This document shows positions 19,550 to 31,520 of a stretch of DNA of 64,000 nt, one piece after another (the stretch's first letter is position 1; each line of letters begins with the position of its first letter). Both the position numbers and the translations under genes were made by a program. The stretch comes from Channallabes apus (taxonomy: Eukaryota; Chordata; Actinopteri; Siluriformes; Clariidae). The stretch lies in assembly GCA_030522415.1 (NCBI GenBank), contig CM060109.1:28173392-28237391 (forward strand). The letters run 5' to 3'. The notes beneath the pieces were generated by a model. It was not told where the DNA came from, did not search any database, and was given only the letters and a program-made list of their open reading frames with translations.

Positions 19550-21060
19550 CATAAGTGTGTATACTTTTGAATATTCTTTACAAGCTAAAATACTATTAAT
19601 GCATTTAAGTATGCTTTCTTTTCATAATTATCCTAGACTTTATCCATATAGGGTTTACTTGATCAGATCACAGTGTTTTTTTAAATAAACTTGACATTTA
19701 CAACTGTAATTATAACTGTAGTGATTTAAACAGAAAATATGAATAACAAATTATGTACCTAAACAGATAATGTTTAATCTGCAATGCTATATATGTAGCG
19801 AACAATATAGTGCATAATGTATCATTGTACCCAGGAAAGAGACTGATGACTTAAAACCGACTGCTGGGCCACCAAGGCCTCAGTATGACTCTACAGAGCA
19901 GATGCAACCTGCTGTAGGATGGAAGCGCATGGACAAGTTGTCCAATTAAGTGAGTGATGTTTCCTTTAGCCATAGGATGAACATGTAGACTATGAGTGCA
20001 ATGTGTCTTGTGGGAATGAATAAACCTATGTACTGTATTGAAGCATTGTATCTTGTATTGTGTTGGTGGGAACAGGATGTTGAAGAAGTGTCATGTAAAC
20101 ATGTAATATATATAAGCATAGATCTTAGAAGAGATGAAAGCTTTTCCTCTGCAGAACTATATTCTGGAAAGAATAAAGTCTATTGGCCTTAACATCCTTG
20201 GTCTCCGGAGTGATCTTTGCATCTTTGGTTAATCATCCCTGAACTAGCTACGACATCACTGACCAATACCCAGGATACATATTAATGCCATTTTAAAAAT
20301 GTACAAACAAATAGTGACCATGCCCTTTTGGACTGAGATGTGGATGTTTTTCTTTTTTTCTTTGTACTTTTTTGACCATAGCATTGAGTTTTAATTAGAT
20401 GCAGAAGTTTTTGACAAAGTGTGCCAACACAGGATTCTGCAAAGCAACACACAATAAAAACAATTTTGTGTGGTAAACATCTGGCAGGGAAATTGTGCAA
20501 ATGGAAAATGGCAGAGAGACACATACTGGAAGCATACGTATCCTACGTAAGTGTCTCGATTTCTTGAAACACAGACACAAACAGACATAGAAAAAGCCAG
20601 TTAAATGGCAATGGGATTGATGCAATTTCTCTGTTATTGCATAATGTTGATTTATTAATTAAGGCGTAAGTCAATCTATTCTTTTTCTGGGTGCTTCAAT
20701 ACAGCAGAAGTGTCTAGAATCCTCAATCCTTATCATTATCATCCCAACAGGCTTTTTATACACAGCAAATTCACAAGAGATGAATTAACATACAGCAGTG
20801 TTTATATGAGTCCAGTTGGATTCAAGTAAAGATTATTTTAAAGGAGTATAAAGTATATAAAGTAAAGGAGATTTTACTGTGCAGTTGTTTTTAACAAAAC
20901 ATCTACGCAGCAAGAATAAACTGTTTTGAATTACACTGCATGTTATTTCCAATATACTAGTCTGTGATCCAAATAATTGCACCTCATGTTTAATTTCATA
21001 ATGCTAATTTGCCTTCTATGGAAACTGCTTTTTGTTTTATTTAAGCCAGTGATCCTGGTT
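19550..21060. other. No gene recognised
   Basis: AT-rich. Short open frames such as 19992-20192 and 20282-20625 lack known domains and consistent splice sites. I see nothing I can name. Confidence 0.5.
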
Positions 21061-21064
21061 TCAT

Positions 21065-21345
21065 TTATTCATTCGTCTATGTCGCTTATCCTGTGTAAGA
21101 GTCGTGGGGGCCTGGAGCCTAACCCAGGAGACTTAGGGGCATAAGATGGCATGGAAAGAGTGCCAGCCCATTGCCAATTAACCTAATCTACATGTCTTTG
21201 GACCGTGAGAGGAAACAGGAGTGCATGGAGGAAACCTACCAAGCATGGGGAAAACATACAAACTGCATGCATACAGAGTCAGAAATCGAACCTTTGACCC
21301 TGGAGGTGAGAGGCCACAGTGCGAACCACAATGCCACCATGCCAC
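21065..21345 (+). repeat. L2/Mermaid-type tail repeat
   Basis: Blocks TCGTGGGGGCCTGGAGCC, CTACATGTCTTTGGACCG and a tRNA-like end near 21325-21345 mark another copy of the family at 3870-4112. Confidence 0.7.
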
Positions 21346-24300
21346 GTTGATCCTTTTTAGAAGACAAAATATTCAAAACATATGCATGTCTTCAAGCTTC
21401 TAAACTTCTAAACATCCGTTGCATATAAAAAGAAAGATATGTTAATGTTCTCATTTTTAAAGTGTGCTCATTTCGATTTGCTTTTGAAGAGCCTTCATTT
21501 GAGAAAGGCTTCATTTAGCACAGAAGAGGATTTTGAGTGATAGTGGTTGTGACAGCTTCTTCCTCCTACACACAAAAAAAATCTCATGGACTAAGTCACA
21601 TAATCAGAATCACTGTTCCTTTTACCTTACAGACAAACAAAAACATGTCCAAGAGTTGAACAGAGAACACTGGATAAGTTTTTCACACACTAATATTTTG
21701 TCAACATTATTTTCACAACCTTATTTAACATCACAACATTTGCTTCTATTGAGATCTTGTATTGATGACGGGAAGCATTATTCCTATTTTTTATTATTTG
21801 TTTTTTTACATTTTAAGCGCAATAAATCTATGCATTGTTGTCAGGTGATATCTGATTGTGGTCATTCTTTTTTTTCTGACCATCTCTCTAGGTTTGAATA
21901 ATGACAGTTTTATACCACTACCAGTAATTTCAGCCACCTCCTTAATTATGTTCCTTGCTTGATACAGGCCTTTGACCCCTCTGAAACAGAGTAAAATCTT
22001 TTCAAGACCATAGTATAGATTTTCTGACATATTGTAAGTGTTTAAGATATAAGAAGCGACTTATTGGCTCAGAGTTAAAAGAACTGTTGCCAGCTGGAGC
22101 TTATTAATAACTGCAGTAATTATCCAATCAAATGCTCTTTTTTAAATATCTGCTTGTTTATATCCAACTGATTACTGTTTTTGCTCAGGCAGCCTATCAT
22201 GAAACATCTATTCTGTATAAATTTAGAGTCACATCTAACATGGGTGACTTGTGTCAAAAGCTTACTGTAGGTCAGTATTTATACTAGGAAAGTTATATGT
22301 ATTCAAATTCTTTTAAAGTTAAAAGACTCCTAAAAGCCAATTTTTTCTTCATTAGAATGTCAAACACAATCGGTTGTCGAGTTGGCAAAACAAGTTTGTA
22401 CTGTAAGTAACTGCCAGCGAAACAATGACTATATCTCCAGATGGTTTGTTGATTGACCATTCCTTTTTCAACATATCATATAAAAAAGTTTTTTCAATAT
22501 AGTCTTGATTGCCCTCTATAAACAACAGCACTTACCATTGAAAAAAGATTTTTTTTGTTGGTTTCACCAAATGTAATATAATTCACTATGAAAGGTAAAA
22601 ACGAGTGTAATGGCAGAGTGTACCAATGGCAGTTGGAATCCAGTAGGTTACATTCTTCAACAACTCATTTTCCTGGCTTCTTAAAGCTGATTTTCTAGTC
22701 GACTCTTCCTTATAAAATTGTCTAATGCTACTTTCCTTCCCTGATTTTGTCTTGTCTTGAACACTTCATCTGATTTATCTGGCATTTCCACACACTCTTT
22801 CTCCTCGACATGTTTCCTCTCAGTACCATGTTTCCTCTTTGTGCCTTTACTTGGAGGTCTGTGAGTTATGTGGTATTAACACACATAACTCTAAAAATGG
22901 CACAAGAACAAATACAGTACAAACAGTTACAAACAAATTTAAATACGAAGCCTTGTACAATAAACATCTGTAACAATCTGAGCAGCCAACAGATTATCTC
23001 ATGAAATGCAGGCTGCATGAAACCCATATTTTTAATCTGGCCTTCTATTGGAACAACTGATGTCATATCCTTATACTGTGATTTTGCAGTTTGAGCTGTC
23101 AAAGTTCCACAGAAAAATATTTCTCCAACCCTTTTCTATCTGATGGGTAGAGCCCTTTCCTATATTCTCAACACAGCCAATACAATCGTACACAATTTGT
23201 AAGTACGCCCTAGACGCCTACTCAGTCTTGTGTAAATGAGAGAAAACCTGTCCCTCTACTCTTACAGTTCTCTGTCGACTAGGAAGCAGCCCAAAAAGCC
23301 ACAGCAATTTACACTCCCTAGATATCATAGGATGGTGTGTGAAGTGCAGTCATCATAGGAGCCAGCAATGATGTTTGAAGACCCATGAGAACTGCTCTGG
23401 TTGGGTTAGACACACTAAGGAAACATGGGGTATATGAAGATGAAATGAGGAATAAATGCTTAGTACTAGAATTTGTTATGTGTAAATGTCCCAATTTACA
23501 GTGGTGCAGTAGGTAGTGTTGCAATCTTACAACTCCAGGGTCTGTGGTGCAATCCTGAGCTTAAGGTACTTTCTGGTATTTTCTGTCCCCCCACACACCT
23601 CATTAATGTAGTTCTAATAATGTGTTCTAAAGCTGAATTATTTAAGGCATAAAGTCCCAATGGCAAATAGGCCAAAATGACAGTAGAATAGATATGGTCA
23701 TTAAAAGCAAGTAAAAATAGTGCAAATGAAACCACAGTTGAGAATAATAATTAGTTAGCAAATATTATAATTAGTTAGCAAAAATAAAAACAATCAATTT
23801 AGCAAATGTTTATTTATTTAAGTTATGTGGAAAACATTGGCTTTGTAAATCAGAAATGTACTTCAGCAAGTGTTAATTATGAAAGCTTGTTTAGTTTTAT
23901 GGGTGTACAACAAAACTATACTATAAACGTTGAAGCTACAGTACATAACAAATGGATGTGTTTTTCCATCAAAGCACTTAGCTAATTAGGGCTAGAAGTG
24001 AGCATGAATTGTTAAAATTAAATGCTAAACCAAACATACAAGTCTTAATATAAGCAATGGTCCAATGGCTTGGTGCCAGTAAAAAAAGTACCAACTCCTC
24101 ATCAACACCAGAACCCCTACCATCTACCTATTCTTAACGGTATTACAACAGGGGCCATTTAAACAAGTGTTTGACTGTAAGTCTCTAACAATTTAATTTA
24201 AGTCATTTACTTTAAGTCGAGTCTTTGTCTAGTCTTTTTTTCCCATTTTTAATGGACTGAATTGTAAGTCCACAGAGTATTTCTTGGCTCACTGTGCAAT

Positions 24301-25090
24301 GCATATAGTTTTAATATAACATGCAACAGTTTTATTTTGCTGAATGCATGCTCTCAGTCACAGATAATGTGATTGACTGCTACTTACAACATCACCATTT
24401 CCAAAATACCAGAGGGTGCAGTTAAATGGCAAGCTAAAAATGTGTTAAACACTAGGAATAACTTGATTTCCTATGTAAATACATAAAAATTGCCCTTCAT
24501 TTATTTATTTCAATTGTAAATCGGTAAGTAAATTGTTGTACTTGACCCCAAATCAACCATAGTGTTGCTTACTAAACATCATGTAAATGACTGTATTAAA
24601 ATATATGCCCTCACTGCATGACTTAGTGATTCACTGCATGACTTGGTGATTCAACTTACTGATTTGTATAAGTGTTGGGTTGAGTGGGGTTAGTTGCATC
24701 ACATGCTCAGTGGTATCCTCTGCTTGTCTGCAAAAGACAGCTACATGCACACACCTCTGATGAATATGGATTAATGTGTTTGACCTAAGTAGCCCCAGCC
24801 ATGTACTGTAGGTTTGACGTCTCTCAAACGATGAAAGTCAACTACCCCAGGGTGACGAGCAGGAATTTCAAGTTACTGTAAGATGGTGCTGTCTTTGGTT
24901 CCAGGTTTTAAAAATGTGTTTGTCGGCTTTTAAATCCAATTTAAATAAAATTAAATCTCCGTACGTTTCCCCCCTCTTTATGTGGGCCAATATATTGTCC
25001 TTTCTGCAACAAGCTGATGTGTTTCACAGGTGAAGACAACTTATACTGTAAGTCAATCCATGTTTTGGGGCGAAGCTGCAGAGTGAATAG

Positions 25091-25125
<35 letters not shown>

Positions 25126-25382
25126 CTTCTAGCGTTAAAGCCACGGAGTCATGAAATATTAAGCCTTGTAGACGACAAGCGATTCATGATGTCATCAATA
25201 TGCGCCGGAAAACTAACCATTGATCCTGAGAAGCAGGCGTAATACACAACGCAAATCATAAAACACACCATGGTTGTCGTAGTAGTTTTTCGGTTTTACG
25301 AATGACGTACAGTTCCTAAAGCAATAGGAGATTTTATATGATTTTTATATGAAGGTGTTCGAGACTTGAAATATCTGCCAAC
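21346..25382. other. Intergenic, upstream of gpr89
   Basis: No gene was recognised. A minus-strand frame at 22030-21806 has a possible DNA-transposon flavour but could not be assigned. A degenerate reverse copy of the L2-type tail lies near 23500-23600. A short tandem duplication around CACTGCATGACTTAGTGATT is at about 24613-24654. A GA repeat is at about 25092-25121. The last 250 bases before 25383 should hold the gpr89 promoter and 5' UTR, but no TATA box is evident. Confidence 0.45.
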
Positions 25383-28300
25383 ATGTCATTCTTTGTGGAT
25401 TCGGTAATTATGTTCACTTCCCAGGTGAGTGCTCGAGCTCTTCTGTACAGCTAACTACTGAATAATAGTTATACACAATGGTATAATGTTATATTAGCTC
25501 GCTTTTTTCTTTGCAGGTGCTATTTTTCGGTTTTGGCTGGCTGTTTTTCATGCGGCAATTATTTAAAGATTATGAGGTAATCATGCAGAGTAACATGAAG
25601 TAACGTTATACATTACACACAGTAAAGATCTTCTATACATTATATACTGTATTATAGATTCCTCCATGGCATCAGTATTGTTAGAACCAGTTGGTTATCT
25701 GTGCTTTGTTGCTAAATGACTCCTGGTGGACGGGTTTGCCTGCAAGTTGACGCTTTTTGTATGAATTTCCTCAAAGAAGAACAACTTTTCTAAAGACTAT
25801 GAAGATATTATCACTCTCTCACCATCTATACCGCACTATCCTGTAAACAGGCTTGTGGGTGGCCTGGAGCCTTTACAACTAGACTTGGGGTACAGCCTGG
25901 TCAGCGTGCCAATCCACTGCAGGGCACAAACACTTACACACTAATTAACTCACACTATGGGCAAATTGGTAACAACAGTTAGCCTAATCTGCATGTCTTT
26001 GGATTATGGGAGGAAACCGGAGTACCCGGAGGAAACCCACTAAGCACAGGGAGAACATGCAAACTCCATGCACACAGACCCGTGGCAGGAATCGAACCTG
26101 TACCCTGGAGGTACAAGGCAATGACTTAAAATTACAGCGTAATTGCAAATTATAAACAACTCATCCACTGTAATTTCTGTGCACATAATTTGGGCTACAG
26201 AATCTTCTTGCCTTTTAATGCAATTTTTACATTTAATTTCATGAGTAGCTTGCTATTAAAGTTGGTAATAGATTATCTAATATTTAAGATATGAAACTGT
26301 CATTGTGTCTTTCCCAGGTGCGACAGTATGTGGTGCAGGTGGTTTTCTCTGTCACATTTGCCTTCTCTTGCACAATGTTTGAACTCATCATCTTCGAAAT
26401 CCTTGGAGCATTAAGCAGCACGTAAGTGGTGGTGATGGTGACTAAAACCCCCATACATTACATGCGTTGTAAATTTACAATTAAGTTTTTGTCTGTTTAA
26501 TTTTTACAGGTCCAGATATTTTCACTGGAAGCTGAATTTGTACGTTATACTGCTGGTTCTAATCTTTGTAGTGCCTTTCTACATTGGCTACTTTGTAGTC
26601 AGTAACATACGTTTGTGTAAGTATGTTATAATGTTTAAAAAAAAATAAAAATAGTGCAAGATGTTTCATGTATTCTCACCCAACATGATTGTGTGTAAAT
26701 ATGTTAAATTGTATATACATTAAATTTCATCTTATGAAAATTACAAAAATTTTAAACTGATAACTGATAAATAATATAAAAGTGGTCTGTCTGGTTATTC
26801 GTTGTCAATAAGCTAACAAAGATTATGCTCCAAATTGCAGCACCTGTAACCCTATAACCCTGATCATAATTAAAATTTAAATTGGAAAAAGATATTAAAA
26901 GATTGAGAAATTGAGGTGAAATGAGGGAGGTTGCAATTTGGTTCCTAGGTATGCAGGAATATTTTATTTGTCTGTCTTTATTTATTTATTTATTGATGTC
27001 TTGTGTTTTACAGTGCAGAGACAGAGGTTGTTGTTTGCATGTGTTGTTTGGTTCACCTTTATGTATTTCTTTTGGAAACTTGGAGACCCATTTCCCATAT
27101 TAAGTCCAAAACATGGTAAGAAGCAGAACTTTTTAGTTTCAGAAAGCCTAACATACTCAATTATGGTAGAGCAGTATGGGATCCCATTATACATTATAGT
27201 GCTCATTCTCCCTCAGGTATTCTGTCTATTGAGCAGCTCATCAGCCGTGTCGGGGTCATTGGGGTCACACTGATGGCCCTGCTGTCTGGATTTGGTGCTG
27301 TGAACTGCCCCTACACATACATGTCTTATTTTCTAAGGTAACTGTGCAGATATGAAGTTCCGTGAAGGTGACATTGAGAGCATACATTATAAATTATACC
27401 AGTAAGCATAGATTGTAGTTTAGATTAATAATATAATGCTTTCCTCCTATGTTGCTTTTTACGTTCATAGGAATGTAACAGACAGTGACATCCTGGCTCT
27501 GGAGAGACGGTTGCTTCAGACAATGGACATGATTGTCAGTAAAAAGAAAAGGTGAGTTATAAACAGAAGGCAAGAGCTACAAGAGGATTTGATTTTAATA
27601 TTATGTCTCTGTATGAGAAATCTGTATCTCGAGTGTTTTCTTTTAATAACACTAGCACAGAATTTTTAGCTGATGCTCTCATATGCGTAGAATTGCCATG
27701 ACCAGGAGGCAGATGTACCAGCGAGGAGAAGACCAAAACAAACAGACGGGAATCTGGGGGATGCTCAAGAGCGTCACTTCATCTCCTCCAGGCACTGAGA
27801 GTATCCTTTGTCATAGTCTCTGCCTTTGACACTTTGCAACTTTCAGAGTGTCTAAATATTGTGCATTTTTCTGTCCACAAGCTCCAGGATTGAAAAAGGT
27901 TGCTGTTTCACTGTTTTTCAAAAATGTATTTGTGATTAAACATGATATCATTTGAAAGATCAGCTGATTCAATGTAAAAAAGTTCTTTAATTGTTTGGTT
28001 TTAACGTTTAGTTAAACACTCTTTTCCTATAAGAGTTAGTAGTTCTTGGCCATGTCCAGAGAAAAAAAGGTACCGGATTTTGCTAAGGTCTGGGTCACGT
28101 GGGCCTTTATCATGAAATGCAAGTGTATGCTCATATGTGCTTAAATTATTCTCAGCCTTTTTTAACTTGATTCAAGCTTGCATTTAATATTACCAATTTC
28201 AGTAGTTTAAAATTACATTGTGGCTGCTTTTTGCTCAGATACTATTACTCATGATTTTAATCTGCAATCACATTTCTCATAAAATAATTAAACAATGTTA

Positions 28301-29514
28301 AGAGGAGGTTCAGAAAAATCAGATGGGATATGCTCTGATTTGGTCTGAATTGTGATTGACTTTCCTTGATATAAAAACTGATCTGTCTCTGATCCAGCAT
28401 GAAGTAGATGCTCTGGAGGAGCTCAGTAGACAACTCTTCCTGGAGACAGTGGACCTGCAGGCTACCAAGGTGAAAATGACAACTATAATCGCAGTATTCA
28501 ATGTAAATCAACTAATACAGTATGTGCAGACCCCAGTGTTGTTTATACATAAGATTTTCTTTCTTTAATCGCTAGACATAAGATTTAAATGACCCGTGGG
28601 CATGACCTTGTTCTTTGCAAATTGCATTGTTTCAGAAATGATGTGTTTGAAACTTTGTCATGAAATGTATTCTCAGGAACGCATAGAATATTCAAAGACA
28701 TTTCAAGGGAAATACTTCAACTTCTTGGGGTACTTCTTTTCCATCTATTGTGTTTGGAAGATATTCATGGTGAGCATTTATTGTGGTCAGTGGTGCATTC
28801 TGGATATTATAATACATATAAACGGAATATGTGTGTATTTAATTTATTAACTCAACATGATTGCTTTAGGCCACCATCAACATAGTCTTCGACCGTGTAG
28901 GGAAGACTGACCCAGTGACGAGAGGGATTGAGATCACAGTCAACTACTTGGGAATCCAGTTTGATGTGAGAAAACACACATACACACTTGCCACACGTGC
29001 AACCAGAGGTGGAAAGTAATGAATTACAGTTACTCGCATTACTGTAATTGAGTAGATTTTTTTGTGTACTTCTACTTTTTAAAGTAGTTTTTAAAATCAG
29101 TACTTTTACTTAAGTATGTTTTGTTTAAAGTATTGTACTTCACTACATTTTAAATCATATTCGCTACTGAGTAAAAAATAAATGAATGAAAATGAAAAAT
29201 AATACAAATAATGCAACAGGGAAGGAAAAAAATTGCACCCCGGAAACCACTGCACTGATTGATTGATGGGCGTGGAGAACAAACCCGCTAAATTCACTTG
29301 AACAATGGAGACGGACAAAACAGATGCCAGTGATGCAGACACAGCTGAAAGTGAAACGCCAACAAATTCTTATGAAGCAAACCCCTGGTCATATTTAAGC
29401 CACCACTTTGATTTCAAGCACAAGAAAGGGAACAGATTTATTATGCAATGGTGTTCCATCCCCCATCCCACCCCTGCTGTTTAAAAATTTACTCAGAGTA
29501 AAAGTTACTGAGTT

Positions 29515-29548
<34 letters not shown>

Positions 29549-30578
29549 GAGCTACTTTTTACTTTTACTTGAGTAGATTATTCTAAGGGTAACTTTACTT
29601 GTACTTCAGTAAAAGTTCACTAAAGTAACAGTACTTTTACTTAAGTACAAAATTGTATTACTCTTTCCACCTCTGCATGTAACAGTATAAAAAATTTCTG
29701 TTGAATGTTGTCAAATTTAAGAGCAAAGGTGAGTGAGCAATCTTGTCTCTGCTCCGGTTACGTATTAGTCATTCTACAGCCTGATAACGTCTCTACTGTC
29801 TTATTACCCTTCAATGTGTTTATAATCCTCCATGATAAAGGCTCACATTTCAAATAATTGTTTTTCCTCCTTTTTTATTTTTATTGAAAATACCTCAATT
29901 TGTCCTTTGCATAATTTCTAAAGCATGTGTATGTTAATGGCTGCTTTTAAATTCTTATTTTCCACAGGTTAAATTCTGGTCTCAGCACATTTCTTTTATC
30001 CTGGTCGGAATCATCATCGTCACCTCAATCCGAGGCCTTTTAATCACTCTTACTAAGGTAAAATATGTAGAATTATATCACATATATTGTATGGTCTCAG
30101 GAGTGCTAGATTGAGCCACAATCTTTAATTGAACTGAATTCAAAATTCGTGAAGAATTACATATTAAATACCTAGTAATATCCTCTTCATAAATCATATT
30201 GTTGTTTTTCAGTTCTTCTATGCCATCTCTAGCAGCAAGTCATCTAATGTAATAGTGCTGGTCCTGGCCCAGATCATGGTAATATACTTGAGCATAATGC
30301 TTGAACATTGCTCTAATTCTTTTATTTTATAGACAATTATCATGTGATTAATTTGCTGTTTTTGTCTATAGGGGATGTATTTTGTGTCCTCTGTGTTGCT
30401 CATGCGCATGAGCATGCCTCTGGAGTACCGTACCATCGTCACTGAGGTCCTGGGAGAGCTGCAGTTCAACTTCTATCATCGCTGGTTTGATGTGATCTTC
30501 CTAGTTAGTGCTCTGTCCAGCATCCTCTTCATGTACCTGGCACACAAGCAGGCACCCGAGAAGCACATGACTCTGTGA
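25383..30578 (+). CDS. gpr89: Golgi pH regulator GPR89 (GPHR), complete
   Basis: Multi-pass Golgi/ER membrane anion channel that maintains Golgi acidification; the mammalian orthologue is 455 aa. Fourteen coding exons: 25383-25424, 25517-25576, 26318-26421, 26510-26616, 27014-27115, 27217-27337, 27471-27551, 27691-27800, 28381-28469, 28677-28769, 28870-28965, 29968-30057, 30213-30278, 30372-30578. They sum to 1,368 bases, giving 455 aa. Landmarks: [78 protein letters not shown], and the C-terminal end [11 protein letters not shown]. Introns are GT-AG except intron 8 (27801-28380), which has U12 signals and an atypical 3' end. Intron 2 holds an L2-type repeat and intron 11 a hAT MITE. The start is the first ATG and matches the family MSF start. 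Confidence 0.95.
25800..26125 (+). repeat. L2/Mermaid-type tail repeat in gpr89 intron 2
   Basis: Contains CACCATCTATACCGCACTAT, GCCAATCCACTGCAGGGCAC, GCCTAATCTGCATGTC and GGAGGAAACCGGAGTACCCG. It ends before the tRNA-like part is complete. Confidence 0.75.
27801..28380 (+). other. gpr89: U12-type intron 8 of gpr89
   Basis: The donor GTATCCTTT matches the minor-spliceosome consensus exactly, and TTCCTTGAT at 28362-28370 matches the U12 branch site. In-frame joining requires the intron to end at ...CTG (28380, branch A to end 11 bases), giving Asn and a 455-aa protein. Ending at ...AAA (28377) would give one extra residue. Neither is AG or AC. Confidence 0.65.
29004..29675 (+). mobile_element. 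hAT-type MITE in gpr89 intron 11
   Basis: Ends CAGAGGTGGAAAGTAA and its complement TTTCCACCTCTG. The flanks CGTGCAAC (28996-29003) and CATGTAAC (29676-29683) match at 6 of 8 positions, consistent with a decayed 8-bp hAT duplication. It has repeated AGTACTTTTACTT motifs and a long T run (about 29517-29544). It keeps the start of a transposase (see 29305-29460). Confidence 0.7.
29305..29460 (+). pseudogene. hAT transposase N-terminal fragment
   Basis: Reads [16 protein letters not shown] then [16 protein letters not shown], the acidic leader and start of a BED zinc finger typical of this hAT group. The zinc-finger cysteines and everything downstream are missing. Confidence 0.5.
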
Positions 30579-31007
30579 CCTACTGAATGACCTCATATGA
30601 GGGACATGAACTGAAGTGTTAAGCTGCTTCTTCTTTCTGTTTCTTCTTTCTAAGAGGCCTTTTTTTTTAATGAACCCAGAACTGAATTTCCTGAATCAGG
30701 AAGAGTTTAGACGATGCTGGTTTGGTTGAAAGGTGAAGGACACTGGGTTGACTAGGTACATTATACTAAAATTATTGGGCCATGATGATGTTTTAAATGA
30801 AGTTTTTCTAAAAGAGATGAGCAGGTGCTTATTTTATGTTCTGTCTTTGTTCAGACATCAGACATACTTTGTCAATGTATCAGACATACAGCTGGCATTG
30901 CATTTTTATGCTGTTCTTTTGTTATATATTTCAGCATAATCTAATCAGCATTTGTGTTATCATTATACAAAAAACCCATGCAAAATGCAGATGCAAAAAT
31001 GTAAAGA

Positions 31008-31013
31008 CAATAA
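31008..31013 (+). promoter_or_regulatory. gpr89: Likely poly(A) signal of gpr89
   Basis: AATAAA about 430 bases after the gpr89 stop and the first canonical hexamer I find in the 3' flank. The pdzk1 3' end converges from the other side. Confidence 0.5.
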
Positions 31014-31456
31014 AAGTATTGTTTTCAAAACAAATCTTTTTCAATATAGAGTTCAGAATGGCACAAAGTGATTATGGATTTTTTTTATTCACTAGTAAGT
31101 GTGTGTTTGAGTGTGTGTCTGTGTGTGTATATGTATGTGTGTATGTATATATGGTTCAAAGAGCATACGGTCTTACACAATCAACATGTGAAGATGACAT
31201 AAGACAAATCCTGTGCTTTCTTTACATGTTCACATCTATGCCATCTGCCAAACATCGCACAAAAATGCATACACGGGATTTGTTTGAGAAATGTTAAGTT
31301 TGATCTTATGCAATACTTGGTATTACTGCTTTTATTTTTTTTTACTTGCCAGCATTAATAGTAGATTGCTGAACTCCTGTAGGCATGACTGCTTTCTATT
31401 TATAAGATTGTCTTTTTTATCAGTGAGATTATTGACTGCATATTAAAAGCTTTTAA

Positions 31457-31462
31457 TTTATT
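31457..31462 (-). promoter_or_regulatory. pdzk1: Likely poly(A) signal of pdzk1
   Basis: AATAAA on the minus strand 59 bases downstream of the pdzk1 stop codon. Confidence 0.5.
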
Positions 31463-31520
31463 TGTGCAACTTTGACGTGGCATCATATAAATATAACCCA
31501 GCACTTGGAAAATGTCTTTC

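Noticed and set aside
21806..22030. Minus-strand frame as a possible transposase
   Set aside because: I could not match it to a family with confidence and no inverted repeats were found, so it is not listed as a gene.
30733..31297. Open frames after gpr89
   Set aside because: They lie in the 3' UTR, have no domain, and contain simple GT/TA runs.
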